DNA from: HGM13233 sp900762805
GTDB lineage: Bacteria; Bacillota; Clostridia; Oscillospirales; Ruminococcaceae
Assembly (NCBI GenBank): GCA_937993755.1
Contig: CALKMA010000013.1
Coordinates: 23,644 to 87,643 of the forward strand
Length of the DNA: 64,000 nt
Direction: 5' to 3'
The notes beneath the pieces are model-generated. The model ran no database searches. It had not been told where the DNA came from and worked only from the letters and a program-made list of their open reading frames with translations. Position numbers and translations under genes: made by a program. This document shows, one piece after another, positions 24,680 through 33,157 of this stretch; position 1 is the first letter of the stretch, and each line of letters opens with the position of its first letter.

Positions 24680-25870
24680 ATGGCGTATATTATTGATACC
24701 CTCGGCCACGTGTGGGAATCCACCGGTATCGCCAATATCATGAGCATCGGGCAGGTCGCCATGATCCTGCTTGCCTGCTTTATGCTGTATCTCGGCATCT
24801 TCAAGGGTGTTGAGCCGCTGCTGATGTGCGGCATCGCCTTTGGTATGCTGCTGACCAACCTGCCGATCGACGGCTCGACCACGGCGCTTTATAACCCGGA
24901 ATTCTGGACCAACGCCGCCGGCGTCGATTACGGCGAGGTGCTCAACCACGGCGGTCTCATTGATGTGCTGTATATCGGCGTCAAGACGGGCATTTATCCG
25001 TCGCTCATCTTCCTCGGCGTCGGCGCCATGACCGATTTCGGCCCGCTGATTGCCAACCCCAAGTCGCTGCTGCTCGGCGCGGCTGCCCAGTTCGGCATCT
25101 ACTGTGCCTTTGTTATGGCTGTTGCTCTCGGATTTACCGGCAACGTCGCGGCTGCCATCGGCATCATCGGCGGCGCCGACGGCCCGACGGCCATCTGGCT
25201 CACCAAGATCCTCGCGCCTGAATATCTGGCGCCCATCGCCATTGCGGCCTATTCGTATATGGCGCTCATCCCTGTTATCCAGCCGCCCATCATGAAGGCA
25301 CTCACCACCAAGAAGGAGCGTGAGATCAAGATGGAGCAGCTGCGCCCTGTCAGCAAGACCGAGAAGATCGTCTTCCCGATCCTTGTTACCATCATCGTTT
25401 GTCTCATCGTCCCGTCGGTCGCCAGTCTGCTCGGCTGCCTCATGCTCGGCAACCTGCTCAAGGAGACGGGCGTCACCGATCGCCTGTCTGACACGGCGCA
25501 GAACGCTTTGATGAACATCGTCACTATTCTGCTGAGTGTTTCGGTCGGCGCGACAGCCAAGGCCGAGACCTTCCTCAGGCTCGATACCCTCAAGATCGTG
25601 GCGCTGGGCCTCATCGCCTTCACCTTTGCCACCGTCGGCGGCATTCTGGTCGGCAAGCTGATGTGCTGGCTGTCGGGCGGCAAGATCAACCCGCTGATCG
25701 GCTCGGCCGGTGTTTCGGCCGTCCCGATGGCTGCCCGCGTTTCCCAGAAGGTCGGCCGCGAGGCCAACCCCACCAACTTCCTGCTGATGCACGCCATGGG
25801 CCCCAATGTGGCCGGCGTTATCGGCTCGGCTGTTGCGGCGGGCTTCCTGCTGGCGCTGTTTACCAAGTAG
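24680..25870 (+). CDS. oadB: Sodium-pumping decarboxylase beta subunit
   Basis: 396-residue membrane subunit that decarboxylates carboxybiotin and exports Na+. About nine to eleven hydrophobic segments; seen: LLMCGIAFGMLLTNLPI, FLGVGAMTDFGPLIANPKS (Asp of the first ion-coupling region), IGIIGGADGPTAIWLT and SAGVSAVPMAARVSQKVG with the C-terminal NFLLMHAMGPNVAGVIGSA. All are hallmark OadB blocks. Starts 10 nt after the biotin carrier. A strong terminator follows. Confidence 0.97.
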   Translation: MAYIIDTLGHVWESTGIANIMSIGQVAMILLACFMLYLGIFKGVEPLLMCGIAFGMLLTNLPIDGSTTALYNPEFWTNAAGVDYGEVLNHGGLIDVLYIGVKTGIYPSLIFLGVGAMTDFGPLIANPKSLLLGAAAQFGIYCAFVMAVALGFTGNVAAAIGIIGGADGPTAIWLTKILAPEYLAPIAIAAYSYMALIPVIQPPIMKALTTKKEREIKMEQLRPVSKTEKIVFPILVTIIVCLIVPSVASLLGCLMLGNLLKETGVTDRLSDTAQNALMNIVTILLSVSVGATAKAETFLRLDTLKIVALGLIAFTFATVGGILVGKLMCWLSGGKINPLIGSAGVSAVPMAARVSQKVGREANPTNFLLMHAMGPNVAGVIGSAVAAGFLLALFTK

Positions 25871-26021
25871 CGCAGCGGCTCTTTTTCGGGCGTTTGGTGA
25901 GGCCAGGGCCGCGGGACGCTGTTTCGCGATGTCTTTGGGGCGCCCCGGCGGTTTTCGGACAGATTCCGCGAACGGTCGGCGCAGGCCTGCTGAAAAGGTC
26001 CCGGAGCAAAGGATAAAGAAG

Positions 26022-26058
26022 GCCCTCTGCGCGGCATACGCCGCGCAGAGGGCTTTTT
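26022..26058 (+). terminator. Terminator of the oad operon
   Basis: 14-bp perfect stem (26022-26035 with 26040-26053), loop ATAC, then TTTTT. Confidence 0.9.
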
Positions 26059-26070
26059 GCCGCTGTGGGG

Positions 26071-26370
26071 CGGCGGATGGCGCTTCGCCCGCTCCCGCCG
26101 TTTTGCCGACGGGGGGCACACAGCGGCACGCCGGCCGATCCCTTATCAAGGCCTGTTGTCAGCCGCCGCGGGCTTTCGCACGGAGCGGCGGCGCTTTGCC
26201 CGCGCCCGCCGTTTTGCCGGGGGTCACGCAGCGGCACGCCGGCCGATCCCTTATCAAAGCCTGTTGTCAGCCGCCGTGGGCTTTCGCACGGTGCGGCGGC
26301 GCTTTGCCCGCGCCCGCCGTTTTACCGACGGGGGTCACGCAGCGGCACGCCGGCCGATCCCTTAATTAAG
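26071..26370. repeat. Three tandem copies of a 108-111 bp intergenic repeat
   Basis: The core GCGGCACGCCGGCCGATCCC occurs at 26123, 26231 and 26342, so the periods are 108 and 111 bp. Between cores the units share CTGTTGTCAGCCGCCG, GGGCTTTCGCACGG and CCCGCCGTTTT. It lies between the oad terminator and udk. No spacer structure of CRISPR type and no gene. Confidence 0.9.
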
Positions 26371-26510
26371 ATTGCCGCCGGCTTCGGAAAGCTCCCGCGC
26401 GGCAGGAAAGCACGATTTTGCTCTATTTTGTCTCCTGTTGGGGCGGCTCCGTCTTTTCTTTGCTGTACTTTTGTGATAGAATAGAGTAAATACCTTGCGG
26501 GGGAAAGATT

Positions 26511-27125
26511 ATGAAAAATGTCATGATAATCGGCATTGCCGGCGGCTCCGGCAGCGGCAAGACGACACTCACCAACAAGATCTGCGAGCGTTTTGCCGGC
26601 CGGGTCAGCGTCGTCTACCACGACGCCTACTACCGCGCCCACCCGGAGCTCAACTATGAGCAGCGCAGTCAGCTCAACTATGACCATCCCGATTCGTTTG
26701 AGACCGAGCTGATGATCGAGCATCTCAAAAGGCTCAAGGACGGCGAGGCCATCGACTGTCCCGTTTACGACTATTCCGACCACAACCGCAGCGATAAGAC
26801 CGTCCGCATCGAGCCGGCCCCCGTTATCGTGGTCGAGGGAATTCTCGTGTTTGCCGACCGGCGGCTGCGCGAGCTGATGGATATCAAGATCTTCGTTGAT
26901 ACCGACGCCGATGAGCGCATCCTGCGCCGCATCCTGCGCGACACGCGCGAGCGCGGGCGTTCGGTCGAATCGGTCGTCAACCAATACCGCCGCACCGTCA
27001 AGCCGATGCATGAGCAGTTCGTCGAGCCGAGCAAGCGCTTTGCCGATATCATCGTGCTCGACGGCGGATACAATCTGGTGGCGCTCGACATGATCATGAT
27101 GAAGATAAGGGATCACCTGTCATGA
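26511..27125 (+). CDS. udk: Uridine/cytidine kinase
   Basis: 204-residue P-loop kinase that phosphorylates uridine and cytidine in pyrimidine salvage. Seen: Walker A GIAGGSGSGKTT, VYHDAYYR (the DxYY nucleoside motif), YDHPDSFETELM, PVYDYSDHNR and VVEGILVF. Length is typical. GGGGGAAAG precedes the ATG. First gene of a string of overlapping genes leading into NAD salvage. Confidence 0.95.
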   Translation: MKNVMIIGIAGGSGSGKTTLTNKICERFAGRVSVVYHDAYYRAHPELNYEQRSQLNYDHPDSFETELMIEHLKRLKDGEAIDCPVYDYSDHNRSDKTVRIEPAPVIVVEGILVFADRRLRELMDIKIFVDTDADERILRRILRDTRERGRSVESVVNQYRRTVKPMHEQFVEPSKRFADIIVLDGGYNLVALDMIMMKIRDHLS

Positions 27126-27355
27126 TAGAATTCCGCTTTGGGTCGCTCAACACATCGGGCCGCATCCGGGCCGGTGGGAAAAAGGTGACCATTACCTTCG
27201 ACAAGACTGCCGCCGCCGTCCGACAGGGCTTTACCGGCGCGCCGTCCGGCCAATCGGCACAGGAGAACGCCGCGCTCACCCGGTTGCTGGCGCTCGTCCG
27301 CCGTCACGGCGGCTGCATGACCGCCGAACAGATCAGGGAGAAGAAAGAAAAATGA
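27122..27355 (+). CDS. Small hypothetical protein in the udk operon
   Basis: 77 residues, starting on an ATGA overlap with udk and ending on an ATGA overlap with the nicotinamidase gene. Short beta-rich N-terminus (MIEFRFGSLNTSGRIRAGGK), then a helical charged C-terminus (MTAEQIREKKEK). Not recognised. The two stop/start overlaps argue it is truly translated. Confidence 0.6.
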   Translation: MIEFRFGSLNTSGRIRAGGKKVTITFDKTAAAVRQGFTGAPSGQSAQENAALTRLLALVRRHGGCMTAEQIREKKEK

Positions 27356-27885
27356 AAAAGCTGTTGATGGTCATCGACTATCAGGTCGATTTTGTTTCGG
27401 GGGCGCTCGGCTTTCCGGGCGCCGAAAAGCTTGACGCCGGCATTGCCGGCCTCATCGACTGCCGCCGCGCCGAGGGCTATGACATCCTCTTTACGCTCGA
27501 TACCCACGGCGCCGATTATCTGAACACGGCCGAGGGCCGCGGCCTGCCCATTCCCCACTGCATCGAGGGGACGGAGGGGCACGCGCTCTACGGCCTGACC
27601 GCCAAAGCACGCCGGCCGGAGGACACGGTGCTCTGCAAGCCGACCTTCGGCTGCGCCCGCCTGCTTGACCTGCTGCGGGAGCGCCCCTATGATGTGATCG
27701 AGCTGTGCGGCCTCGTTTCCAACATCTGTGTGCTGAGTAACGCCGTTGTGGCCAAGACCGCCTGCCCCGAAGCTGAGATCACGGTGTTTTCCGATCTCAC
27801 CGCCAGCAGCGACCCGTCTCTCAACGAGGCGGCGCTGGCCCTGCTGCGCGGGCTGCTCATTCAAGTAAAGGAGTATGACCGATGA
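27352..27885 (+). CDS. Nicotinamidase-type cysteine hydrolase
   Basis: 177-residue isochorismatase-fold hydrolase, most likely converting nicotinamide to nicotinate for the phosphoribosyltransferase that follows. Seen: the catalytic Asp in MVIDYQVDFV, the zinc/active-site stretch LDTHGADYL, the Lys region LCKPTFGC and the nucleophile in CGLVSNICVLSNA. Overlaps the next gene by ATGA. The operon partner makes nicotinamidase the favoured reading over other members of the family. Confidence 0.88.
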   Translation: MKKLLMVIDYQVDFVSGALGFPGAEKLDAGIAGLIDCRRAEGYDILFTLDTHGADYLNTAEGRGLPIPHCIEGTEGHALYGLTAKARRPEDTVLCKPTFGCARLLDLLRERPYDVIELCGLVSNICVLSNAVVAKTACPEAEITVFSDLTASSDPSLNEAALALLRGLLIQVKEYDR

Positions 27886-29327
27886 AAAAAGAGATCAGTC
27901 TGGAGCTGCTGGCCGATTATTATGAATACACCATGGCCAACGGCTACCATGAGCTGGGCATGGGCGACGAGATCGTCTATTTCGACGTTTTTTACCGCAA
28001 TGTGCCCGACGGCGGCGGCTTTGCCATCTGCGGCGGGCTGGCCTCCATCGTCGAATATGTGCAGAGCCTGCACTTTGATGAAGAGGATATCGAATTCCTG
28101 CGCGGCAAGCAGATTTTTTCCGAGAGCTTTCTGGCGTCGCTGCGCGATTTCCGCTTTACAGGCGATATCTGGGCCATGCCGGAGGGCACCGTCATTTTCC
28201 CCGGCGAGCCGATCATCACGGTGCGCGCCCGCACGGTTGAGGCGCAGGTCATCGAGACCTATCTGCTGGTTTGCTTCAATCATCAGTCGCTGATCGCCAC
28301 CAAGGCCAACCGCATCGTGCGCGCGGCCGACGGCCGCGCCGTGCTGGAATTCGGCGCGCGGCGGGCGCAGGGGGCCTCGGCCGCCTATCTCGGCGCACGC
28401 GCCGCCTACATTGCCGGCGTCGCCGCCACCTCCTGCACGCTGTCCGACCAGCTGTTCGGTATCCCCAGCAGCGGCACTATGGCCCATTCGTGGGTGCAGA
28501 TGTTCGATTCCGAGCTGGATGCCTTTGTCAAATACTGCGAGATATATCCCACCAACGCCTCGCTGCTGGTCGATACCTACGACGTGCTGCGCAGCGGCGT
28601 GCCCAACGCCATCAAGGCCTTCGATCGGGTGCTGCGGCCCCTCGGCATAACCAACTGCAGCATCCGCCTCGATTCGGGCGATATCGCCTATCTGTCGCGC
28701 AAGGCGCGCCAGATGCTGGATGCCGCCGGCTGGTCCTCCTGCAGGATCGCCGCCAGCAACTCGCTCGACGAGACCATCATCCGCGACCTTTTGCAGCAGG
28801 ACGGCAAGGTCGATTTCTTCGGCGTCGGCGAGCGGCTGATCACCGCCAAGAGCGATCCCGTGTTCGGCGGCGTTTACAAGCTCTGCGCCGTTGAAAAGAA
28901 CGGCGTCATCATTCCCAAGATCAAGATCAGCGAGAACGTGCAGAAGATCACCACACCGCACTTCAAAAAGGTCTACCGCCTTTTCGATAAGGCCAACGAC
29001 AAGGCCATTGCCGATCTGATCTGCATCCATGACGAGCATATCGACGATACCAAGCCGCTGACCATCTTCGACCCCGACTACACATGGAAGTCCAAGACGC
29101 TCACCAATTTTTACGCCGTCAAGCTTCAGACACGCATCTTCAAGCACGGCGAGCTGGTCTACGAGGTGCCCACCATCGAGGCCTCCCGCGCCTACTGCCA
29201 GAAGCAGCTCGACGGGATGTGGGACGAGGTCAAGCGCTTTGAAAACCCGCACGAGTATTATGTCGATCTCAGCCAGGCACTGTGGGACGAGAAGCAGCGG
29301 CTGCTGCATGAGCACAGAAGGGGCTGA
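27882..29327 (+). CDS. pncB: Nicotinate phosphoribosyltransferase
   Basis: 481-residue enzyme making nicotinate mononucleotide from nicotinate and PRPP (Preiss-Handler pathway). Seen: the N-terminal DYYEYTMANGYHELGM, VLEFGARRAQGASAAYLGAR, GIPSSGTMAHSWVQMF (with the conserved His) and IRLDSGDIAYLSRKAR, all characteristic blocks. Product would be adenylylated and amidated by NadE (present at 7917). ATGA overlap with the nicotinamidase gene shows coupling. Confidence 0.96.
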   Translation: MKKEISLELLADYYEYTMANGYHELGMGDEIVYFDVFYRNVPDGGGFAICGGLASIVEYVQSLHFDEEDIEFLRGKQIFSESFLASLRDFRFTGDIWAMPEGTVIFPGEPIITVRARTVEAQVIETYLLVCFNHQSLIATKANRIVRAADGRAVLEFGARRAQGASAAYLGARAAYIAGVAATSCTLSDQLFGIPSSGTMAHSWVQMFDSELDAFVKYCEIYPTNASLLVDTYDVLRSGVPNAIKAFDRVLRPLGITNCSIRLDSGDIAYLSRKARQMLDAAGWSSCRIAASNSLDETIIRDLLQQDGKVDFFGVGERLITAKSDPVFGGVYKLCAVEKNGVIIPKIKISENVQKITTPHFKKVYRLFDKANDKAIADLICIHDEHIDDTKPLTIFDPDYTWKSKTLTNFYAVKLQTRIFKHGELVYEVPTIEASRAYCQKQLDGMWDEVKRFENPHEYYVDLSQALWDEKQRLLHEHRRG

Positions 29328-29330
29328 GTC

Positions 29331-29972
29331 ATGAAATACGACCTTGCCATGTTCGATTTCGATGGCACGATCTGTGACACCGGAGCCGGCATCGTGCGCT
29401 CGGTGCAGTATGCGCTCAAGAAGTTCGGCATCGACGAGCCGGATCAGGAAAAGCTGCGGGCCTTTGTCGGCCCGCCGCTGCGCAGCTCCTTTTCGCGCTT
29501 CTACGGCTTTTCGGAGGATGACGCCCTGAAGGCCACCGAGTACTACCGTGAGTTGTACAGCGTTGACGGTATCTACCAGTCGCAGCTTTACCCCGGCGTG
29601 ACCGCGATGCTCGACCGCCTGCGGGCGGCCGGCGTGCGCTGCGCCGTGGCCTCCGGCAAGCCGACGCATATGGTGCGCCTGCTGCTCGACCATTTTGATA
29701 TTGCCGACCGTTTCTGCTTCGTGTCGGGCCACGAGGGCGAGCGCGAGCAAAAGGCCGATATCATCCGCTACCTGCTGGAGAGCCTCGGCCATGACAAGGC
29801 CGGCGCCGTCATGCTGGGCGACCGCGAAAACGATGCTTTCGGCGCCGCCGGCGCAGACGTGGATTTTATCGCCTGTGAGTGGGGCTACGCCGATCCGGGC
29901 GAATTTGACGGCTACCCGCAGGTGTTTTCGGCCAGGACGCCGGTCGATGTGACGGGCTTTCTGATAAAGTAA
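29331..29972 (+). CDS. HAD-superfamily phosphatase (Gph/PGP-like)
   Basis: 213-residue haloacid dehalogenase-fold phosphatase. Seen: motif I MFDFDGTICDT (nucleophile Asp), a helical cap, motif III region ASGKPT and motif IV GDRENDAFGAAGAD. Starts 3 nt after pncB, so it probably acts in the same operon, for instance on nucleotide by-products; the substrate is not readable. Confidence 0.88.
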   Translation: MKYDLAMFDFDGTICDTGAGIVRSVQYALKKFGIDEPDQEKLRAFVGPPLRSSFSRFYGFSEDDALKATEYYRELYSVDGIYQSQLYPGVTAMLDRLRAAGVRCAVASGKPTHMVRLLLDHFDIADRFCFVSGHEGEREQKADIIRYLLESLGHDKAGAVMLGDRENDAFGAAGADVDFIACEWGYADPGEFDGYPQVFSARTPVDVTGFLIK

Positions 29973-30071
29973 ACGGCAGGGCGCGGCACGGATTTCCGTT
30001 GGCCGCGGCAATGGAAATGATTGCCGGCGGCGCGGGCGTCCGGCGCTTGCCGGCCCGATGGAACAACAGCA

Positions 30072-30111
30072 AACAGGGAGCCTTTGACCGCAAGGCCGGA
30101 GGCTCCCTGTT
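30072..30111. terminator. Terminator after the NAD-salvage operon
   Basis: 11-bp stem AACAGGGAGCC/GGCTCCCTGTT (30072-30082 with 30101-30111), then TTATCTCGTTTT. Its right arm is also the first bases of the tandem repeat that follows. Confidence 0.6.
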
Positions 30112-30431
30112 GTTATCTCGTTTTGCTTTAGCCTTTAGGATAAGGCGGCTGTGCCGGAAAAAGAGAATCCGGTCGGTTTTTCGGAACGGCTACATCGGGC
30201 CAGAACGGCCATGTCGGGGGAGAAAAGACGCATCAGCCCTTCGGGGCGGCCCTACGGCCGGAGGCTCCCTGCTGTTATCTCGTTTTGCTTTAGCCTTTAG
30301 GATGGGCGGCTGTGCCGGAAAAAAAGAATCCGGTCGGTTTTTCGGAACGGCTACATCGGGCCAGAACGGCCACATCGGGTCAGAACAGCCATGTCGGGGG
30401 AGAAAAGACGCATCAGCCCTTCGGGGCGGCC
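30098..30431. repeat. Tandem duplication of about 160 bp that includes the 3' end of psd
   Basis: Copy 1 begins at 30098 (GGAGGCTCCCTG) and runs to 30251; copy 2 begins at 30260 and runs into psd at about 30431. The start-to-start distance is 162 bp. Both end with GCATCAGCCCTTCGGGGCGG, which in copy 2 is the psd stop and last codons. Copy 2 also has an extra 19-bp unit (ACATCGGGCCAGAACGGCC repeated with variants). Confidence 0.9.
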
Positions 30432-31264
30432 GCCCGGCCGATGGCCTGCCCCAGCCGCACCGGCGTTTCCCTGCCGGCAGCCGTGGCCTGCCAGAAGCGG
30501 CTGTCTATCTCGGCCCGCCCTGCTTCCAGCAGTGCGATGACGGTGCTGCCGCCGTAAAGGAACATTCCCTTTTCGCCGCCCCGCCGAACGGGGCCGGGGC
30601 CGTCATAGTTGCAGATGCGGCCCACCAGCATGGCGCCGACCTCCATCTGCACAACGGGGCCGAAGCGGTCTGTTTCGATGACGGTGTACTCGCGGCAGTT
30701 TTCGCAGAACACCGGCCGCCCGCGCAGCGCGATGGGGCGCACAGTATGAAGCAGGCCGGGCAGGAAGATATTTTCGCCCTTGATGCCGCTGTCAATATAG
30801 GCGTAGCGGTGGTAGTTGTCAACGCACAGGCGGAACACCAGCGCTGTGCCGCCGGCAAAGCGCGCCGCCAGTGCGTCATTGCGCAGCAGGTCGCGCAGCG
30901 TGTAGCGGCTCTGCTTGGCCGGGATGACGGTGTCCCCCTCGGCGTCATAGACCGAGAGCAGCCCGTCACAGGGGGCGATCAGAATGTCGGGCCGCATATC
31001 GACCGGCCGGTTTTCCGGGCGGATGCGGCGGCAGAAGCAGTCGTTGAAGCAGCGGTATGGCTCGTCGAGATACTCGGACAGGTCGATACCGTTCTTTTCC
31101 ACAAAGGGGCGTATGAGGGGGCGCGAGAGGCGGCTGTCCATCAGCCGGCCGGCCAGACGCGAAAAGCCGCGGCTGGCCAGCGGGCGCAGCAGCAGCCGGC
31201 CGGGCGCCGTTTGGTACAGAAATCGGAGGAAGGCCGAGCCGTCCGTCCTCTTTCTGCTGCTCAC
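30413..31264 (-). CDS. psd: Phosphatidylserine decarboxylase
   Basis: 283-residue pyruvoyl enzyme that converts phosphatidylserine to phosphatidylethanolamine. Seen: LIAPCDGLLSVY (early Asp/Gly motif), VFRLCVDNYHRYAYIDSG (catalytic His), QMEVGAMLVGRI and the self-cleavage site YGGSTV near the C-terminus, a GGST version of the classical LGST. Start overlaps the pssA stop (ATGA). Last gene of the phospholipid operon. Confidence 0.95.
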   Translation of the reverse strand: MSSRKRTDGSAFLRFLYQTAPGRLLLRPLASRGFSRLAGRLMDSRLSRPLIRPFVEKNGIDLSEYLDEPYRCFNDCFCRRIRPENRPVDMRPDILIAPCDGLLSVYDAEGDTVIPAKQSRYTLRDLLRNDALAARFAGGTALVFRLCVDNYHRYAYIDSGIKGENIFLPGLLHTVRPIALRGRPVFCENCREYTVIETDRFGPVVQMEVGAMLVGRICNYDGPGPVRRGGEKGMFLYGGSTVIALLEAGRAEIDSRFWQATAAGRETPVRLGQAIGRAAAPKG

Positions 31265-31959
31265 CGGCGGAACAGCAGCCAGCGCAGCAGCATCATGACG
31301 ATAAATTCAACGGCGCCGATGCCGATAAGATGCAGGATGCCGCGCGTGCCGGGCTTGCGGATGCGGATGGGGGAGATGAAGGCGATGCCGGTCAGCAGAG
31401 CCACCACGAAATAGACGATGGTGAGGTCGGCCGGGATGACATACTGCATCAGCGCGACGCTTGGAAAGATGAGCGACGCCGCTGTCACCGGCAGGCCGAG
31501 ATAATAGGTGCGCGCGCCGCTGTCGGTCTGCCGGCGCTCCTCCTCCGTGACGTTAAAATAAGCCAGGCGGATCATGGCGGCCAGCACATAGAGCATTTCC
31601 ATAGCGAACAGCAGGAAGCGGATGGCAAGCGCACCGCGGCGGCTGAGGCTGGAAAGAAGCGAATTGAGCATGGGAGACAGGCGCAGCAGCGCGGCGCCGA
31701 TGCAGACAGGCAGAACGCCGAAGGCCACGAGGTCGGTCAGCGAGTCGATCTGGATGCCGAAGCGCTGCTCGCGTTCGGTGCGGTTCTTCTTGGTGCGGGC
31801 CACCTTCCCGTCAAAGGCGTCGCACAGGCCGCAGAACATCAGAAAAAACACGCCGAGATAGGGGTGCCCGCCCTCGCTGAGCGATATCACGATGCCGAAG
31901 CCGGCCGAGAGCAGCGAGAGGTAGGTCAGAATGACGGTATAGTCGTAAACACCAATCAT
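31261..31959 (-). CDS. pssA: CDP-diacylglycerol-serine O-phosphatidyltransferase
   Basis: 232-residue integral membrane CDP-alcohol phosphatidyltransferase making phosphatidylserine for Psd. The catalytic signature is visible as CDAFDGKVAR followed eight residues later by GIQIDSLTD (DGxxAR ... GxxxDxxxD). Six or so hydrophobic segments. Overlaps neighbours on both sides by ATGA. Serine as acceptor is inferred from the adjacent psd. Confidence 0.92.
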   Translation of the reverse strand: MIGVYDYTVILTYLSLLSAGFGIVISLSEGGHPYLGVFFLMFCGLCDAFDGKVARTKKNRTEREQRFGIQIDSLTDLVAFGVLPVCIGAALLRLSPMLNSLLSSLSRRGALAIRFLLFAMEMLYVLAAMIRLAYFNVTEEERRQTDSGARTYYLGLPVTAASLIFPSVALMQYVIPADLTIVYFVVALLTGIAFISPIRIRKPGTRGILHLIGIGAVEFIVMMLLRWLLFRR

Positions 31960-33146
31960 TTGGATTTCTCCTTTCTGTGCCGATACACATAGAGAAAGCT
32001 GAAAAGAGTCACTGTGCCGCAGATCAGCACACAGGCGTAAAAGGACAGGGAGCGGCTGAGCAGCTCAAGCAGCACGGCGTCGGATTTCGACATCAGCGAG
32101 CCGAAGCCGTCAAGCATCAGGTAGTCGGCCGCGCCCATGGCGCCGGGGATGGGGATGCTGTTGGAGCCGGCCACCACAAAGGTCTGCATGGCGAACAGCC
32201 GCCCGGCGTTCTCCGTCCTGCCGGTGATGGCAAGATAGCAGAACATGGTGACGCTCAGCTGCGAGACGCGCTGCAGAAAATTGAGGAGGAACACCTTGGC
32301 AAGCGTTCGCCCCTGCCCGTGCAGCATCCGCGAGGCCTCAGCATAGCCGCCGGCCCATTTTTCGGCCCGGAGAAAGCTCCGCTCAAGGTCCCTGACGATG
32401 TGCAGCCGGTGCCCCAGACGGGTCAGAAAGCGCACGATGGCCAGCACCCAGCGCTCCCGTGTCAGCAGCAGCACCAGCAGCACGACCAGGACGACCTGTA
32501 TGACTGTCCCGGCGATGATGAGCAGCTTGGAGAAGGGGCTGAAGGCATGGATGACGGGGTAATAGAGGGCGGTCATGATCAGCGTGATGGTCAGTATGGC
32601 CAGCGAATACATTTCGAGGTTGGCGATCAGCACGACGGTGGAGACGCTGGTGGGGATACCGTCCTTGAGCATGAAGAAGGCCGAGGCCGGCTGCCCGCCG
32701 CTGGCCGACGGCGTGATGGCCGAAAAATAAACGTCGGAGGCCGAATAGACAAAGCCACGCCTGTGGCTGCGCGGAAAGCCGAAGGCACGGCAGAGGCAGA
32801 GCACCGCCTCCCCCTCAAAGAAGATAAAGCCGAGCATACCCAGCGCCCCGGCCAGCAGCCAGCCGGGCGAGGCCTTTTTGACAAAGGCGAGGAACTCGGC
32901 CAGCGAGAAGTCACGGCTCTGCGACACCACCGCCCAGATACTGGCCGCCACCAGCAGCAGGAACAGCACCATCAGCGGCCATTTGTCCCGAAGCGAAAAG
33001 CCGGCCGCGGAGGAAGGCTTTCCGGCCGCCGCAGGGGGCGCATCTGCGCCGGCCGGCGGAGCGGCGCCTGCGGCTGCGTCAATAACGGGCGGGCCGTCGG
33101 CTGCCGCCGTCGGGAGCACAGGTTTGATTTTTCTGTTGGGTTCCAT
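31956..33146 (-). CDS. Lysylphosphatidylglycerol synthase-like (UPF0104) membrane protein
   Basis: 396-residue integral membrane protein of the LPG synthase transmembrane/UPF0104 family, which includes the flippase-like half of MprF. Seen: a 45-residue Ala/Pro-rich cytoplasmic N-terminus, then about eight membrane segments with PSASGGQPASAFFMLKDG, the family's central signature, and PIPGAMGAADYLML near the C-terminus. No aminoacyl-transferase domain follows, so lysinylation is not implied. Start at 33146 because GAGGT lies 8 nt upstream. Placement suggests lipid handling or flipping. Confidence 0.85.
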   Translation of the reverse strand: MEPNRKIKPVLPTAAADGPPVIDAAAGAAPPAGADAPPAAAGKPSSAAGFSLRDKWPLMVLFLLLVAASIWAVVSQSRDFSLAEFLAFVKKASPGWLLAGALGMLGFIFFEGEAVLCLCRAFGFPRSHRRGFVYSASDVYFSAITPSASGGQPASAFFMLKDGIPTSVSTVVLIANLEMYSLAILTITLIMTALYYPVIHAFSPFSKLLIIAGTVIQVVLVVLLVLLLTRERWVLAIVRFLTRLGHRLHIVRDLERSFLRAEKWAGGYAEASRMLHGQGRTLAKVFLLNFLQRVSQLSVTMFCYLAITGRTENAGRLFAMQTFVVAGSNSIPIPGAMGAADYLMLDGFGSLMSKSDAVLLELLSRSLSFYACVLICGTVTLFSFLYVYRHRKEKSK

Positions 33147-33157
33147 AGGCAGATACC

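Noticed and set aside
26071..26370. Possible CRISPR array
   Set aside because: Units are 108-111 bp and nearly all conserved; there are no short repeats with unique spacers and no cas genes.
27861..30011. 716-codon open frame opposite the pncB operon
   Set aside because: Antisense shadow covering three recognised genes.
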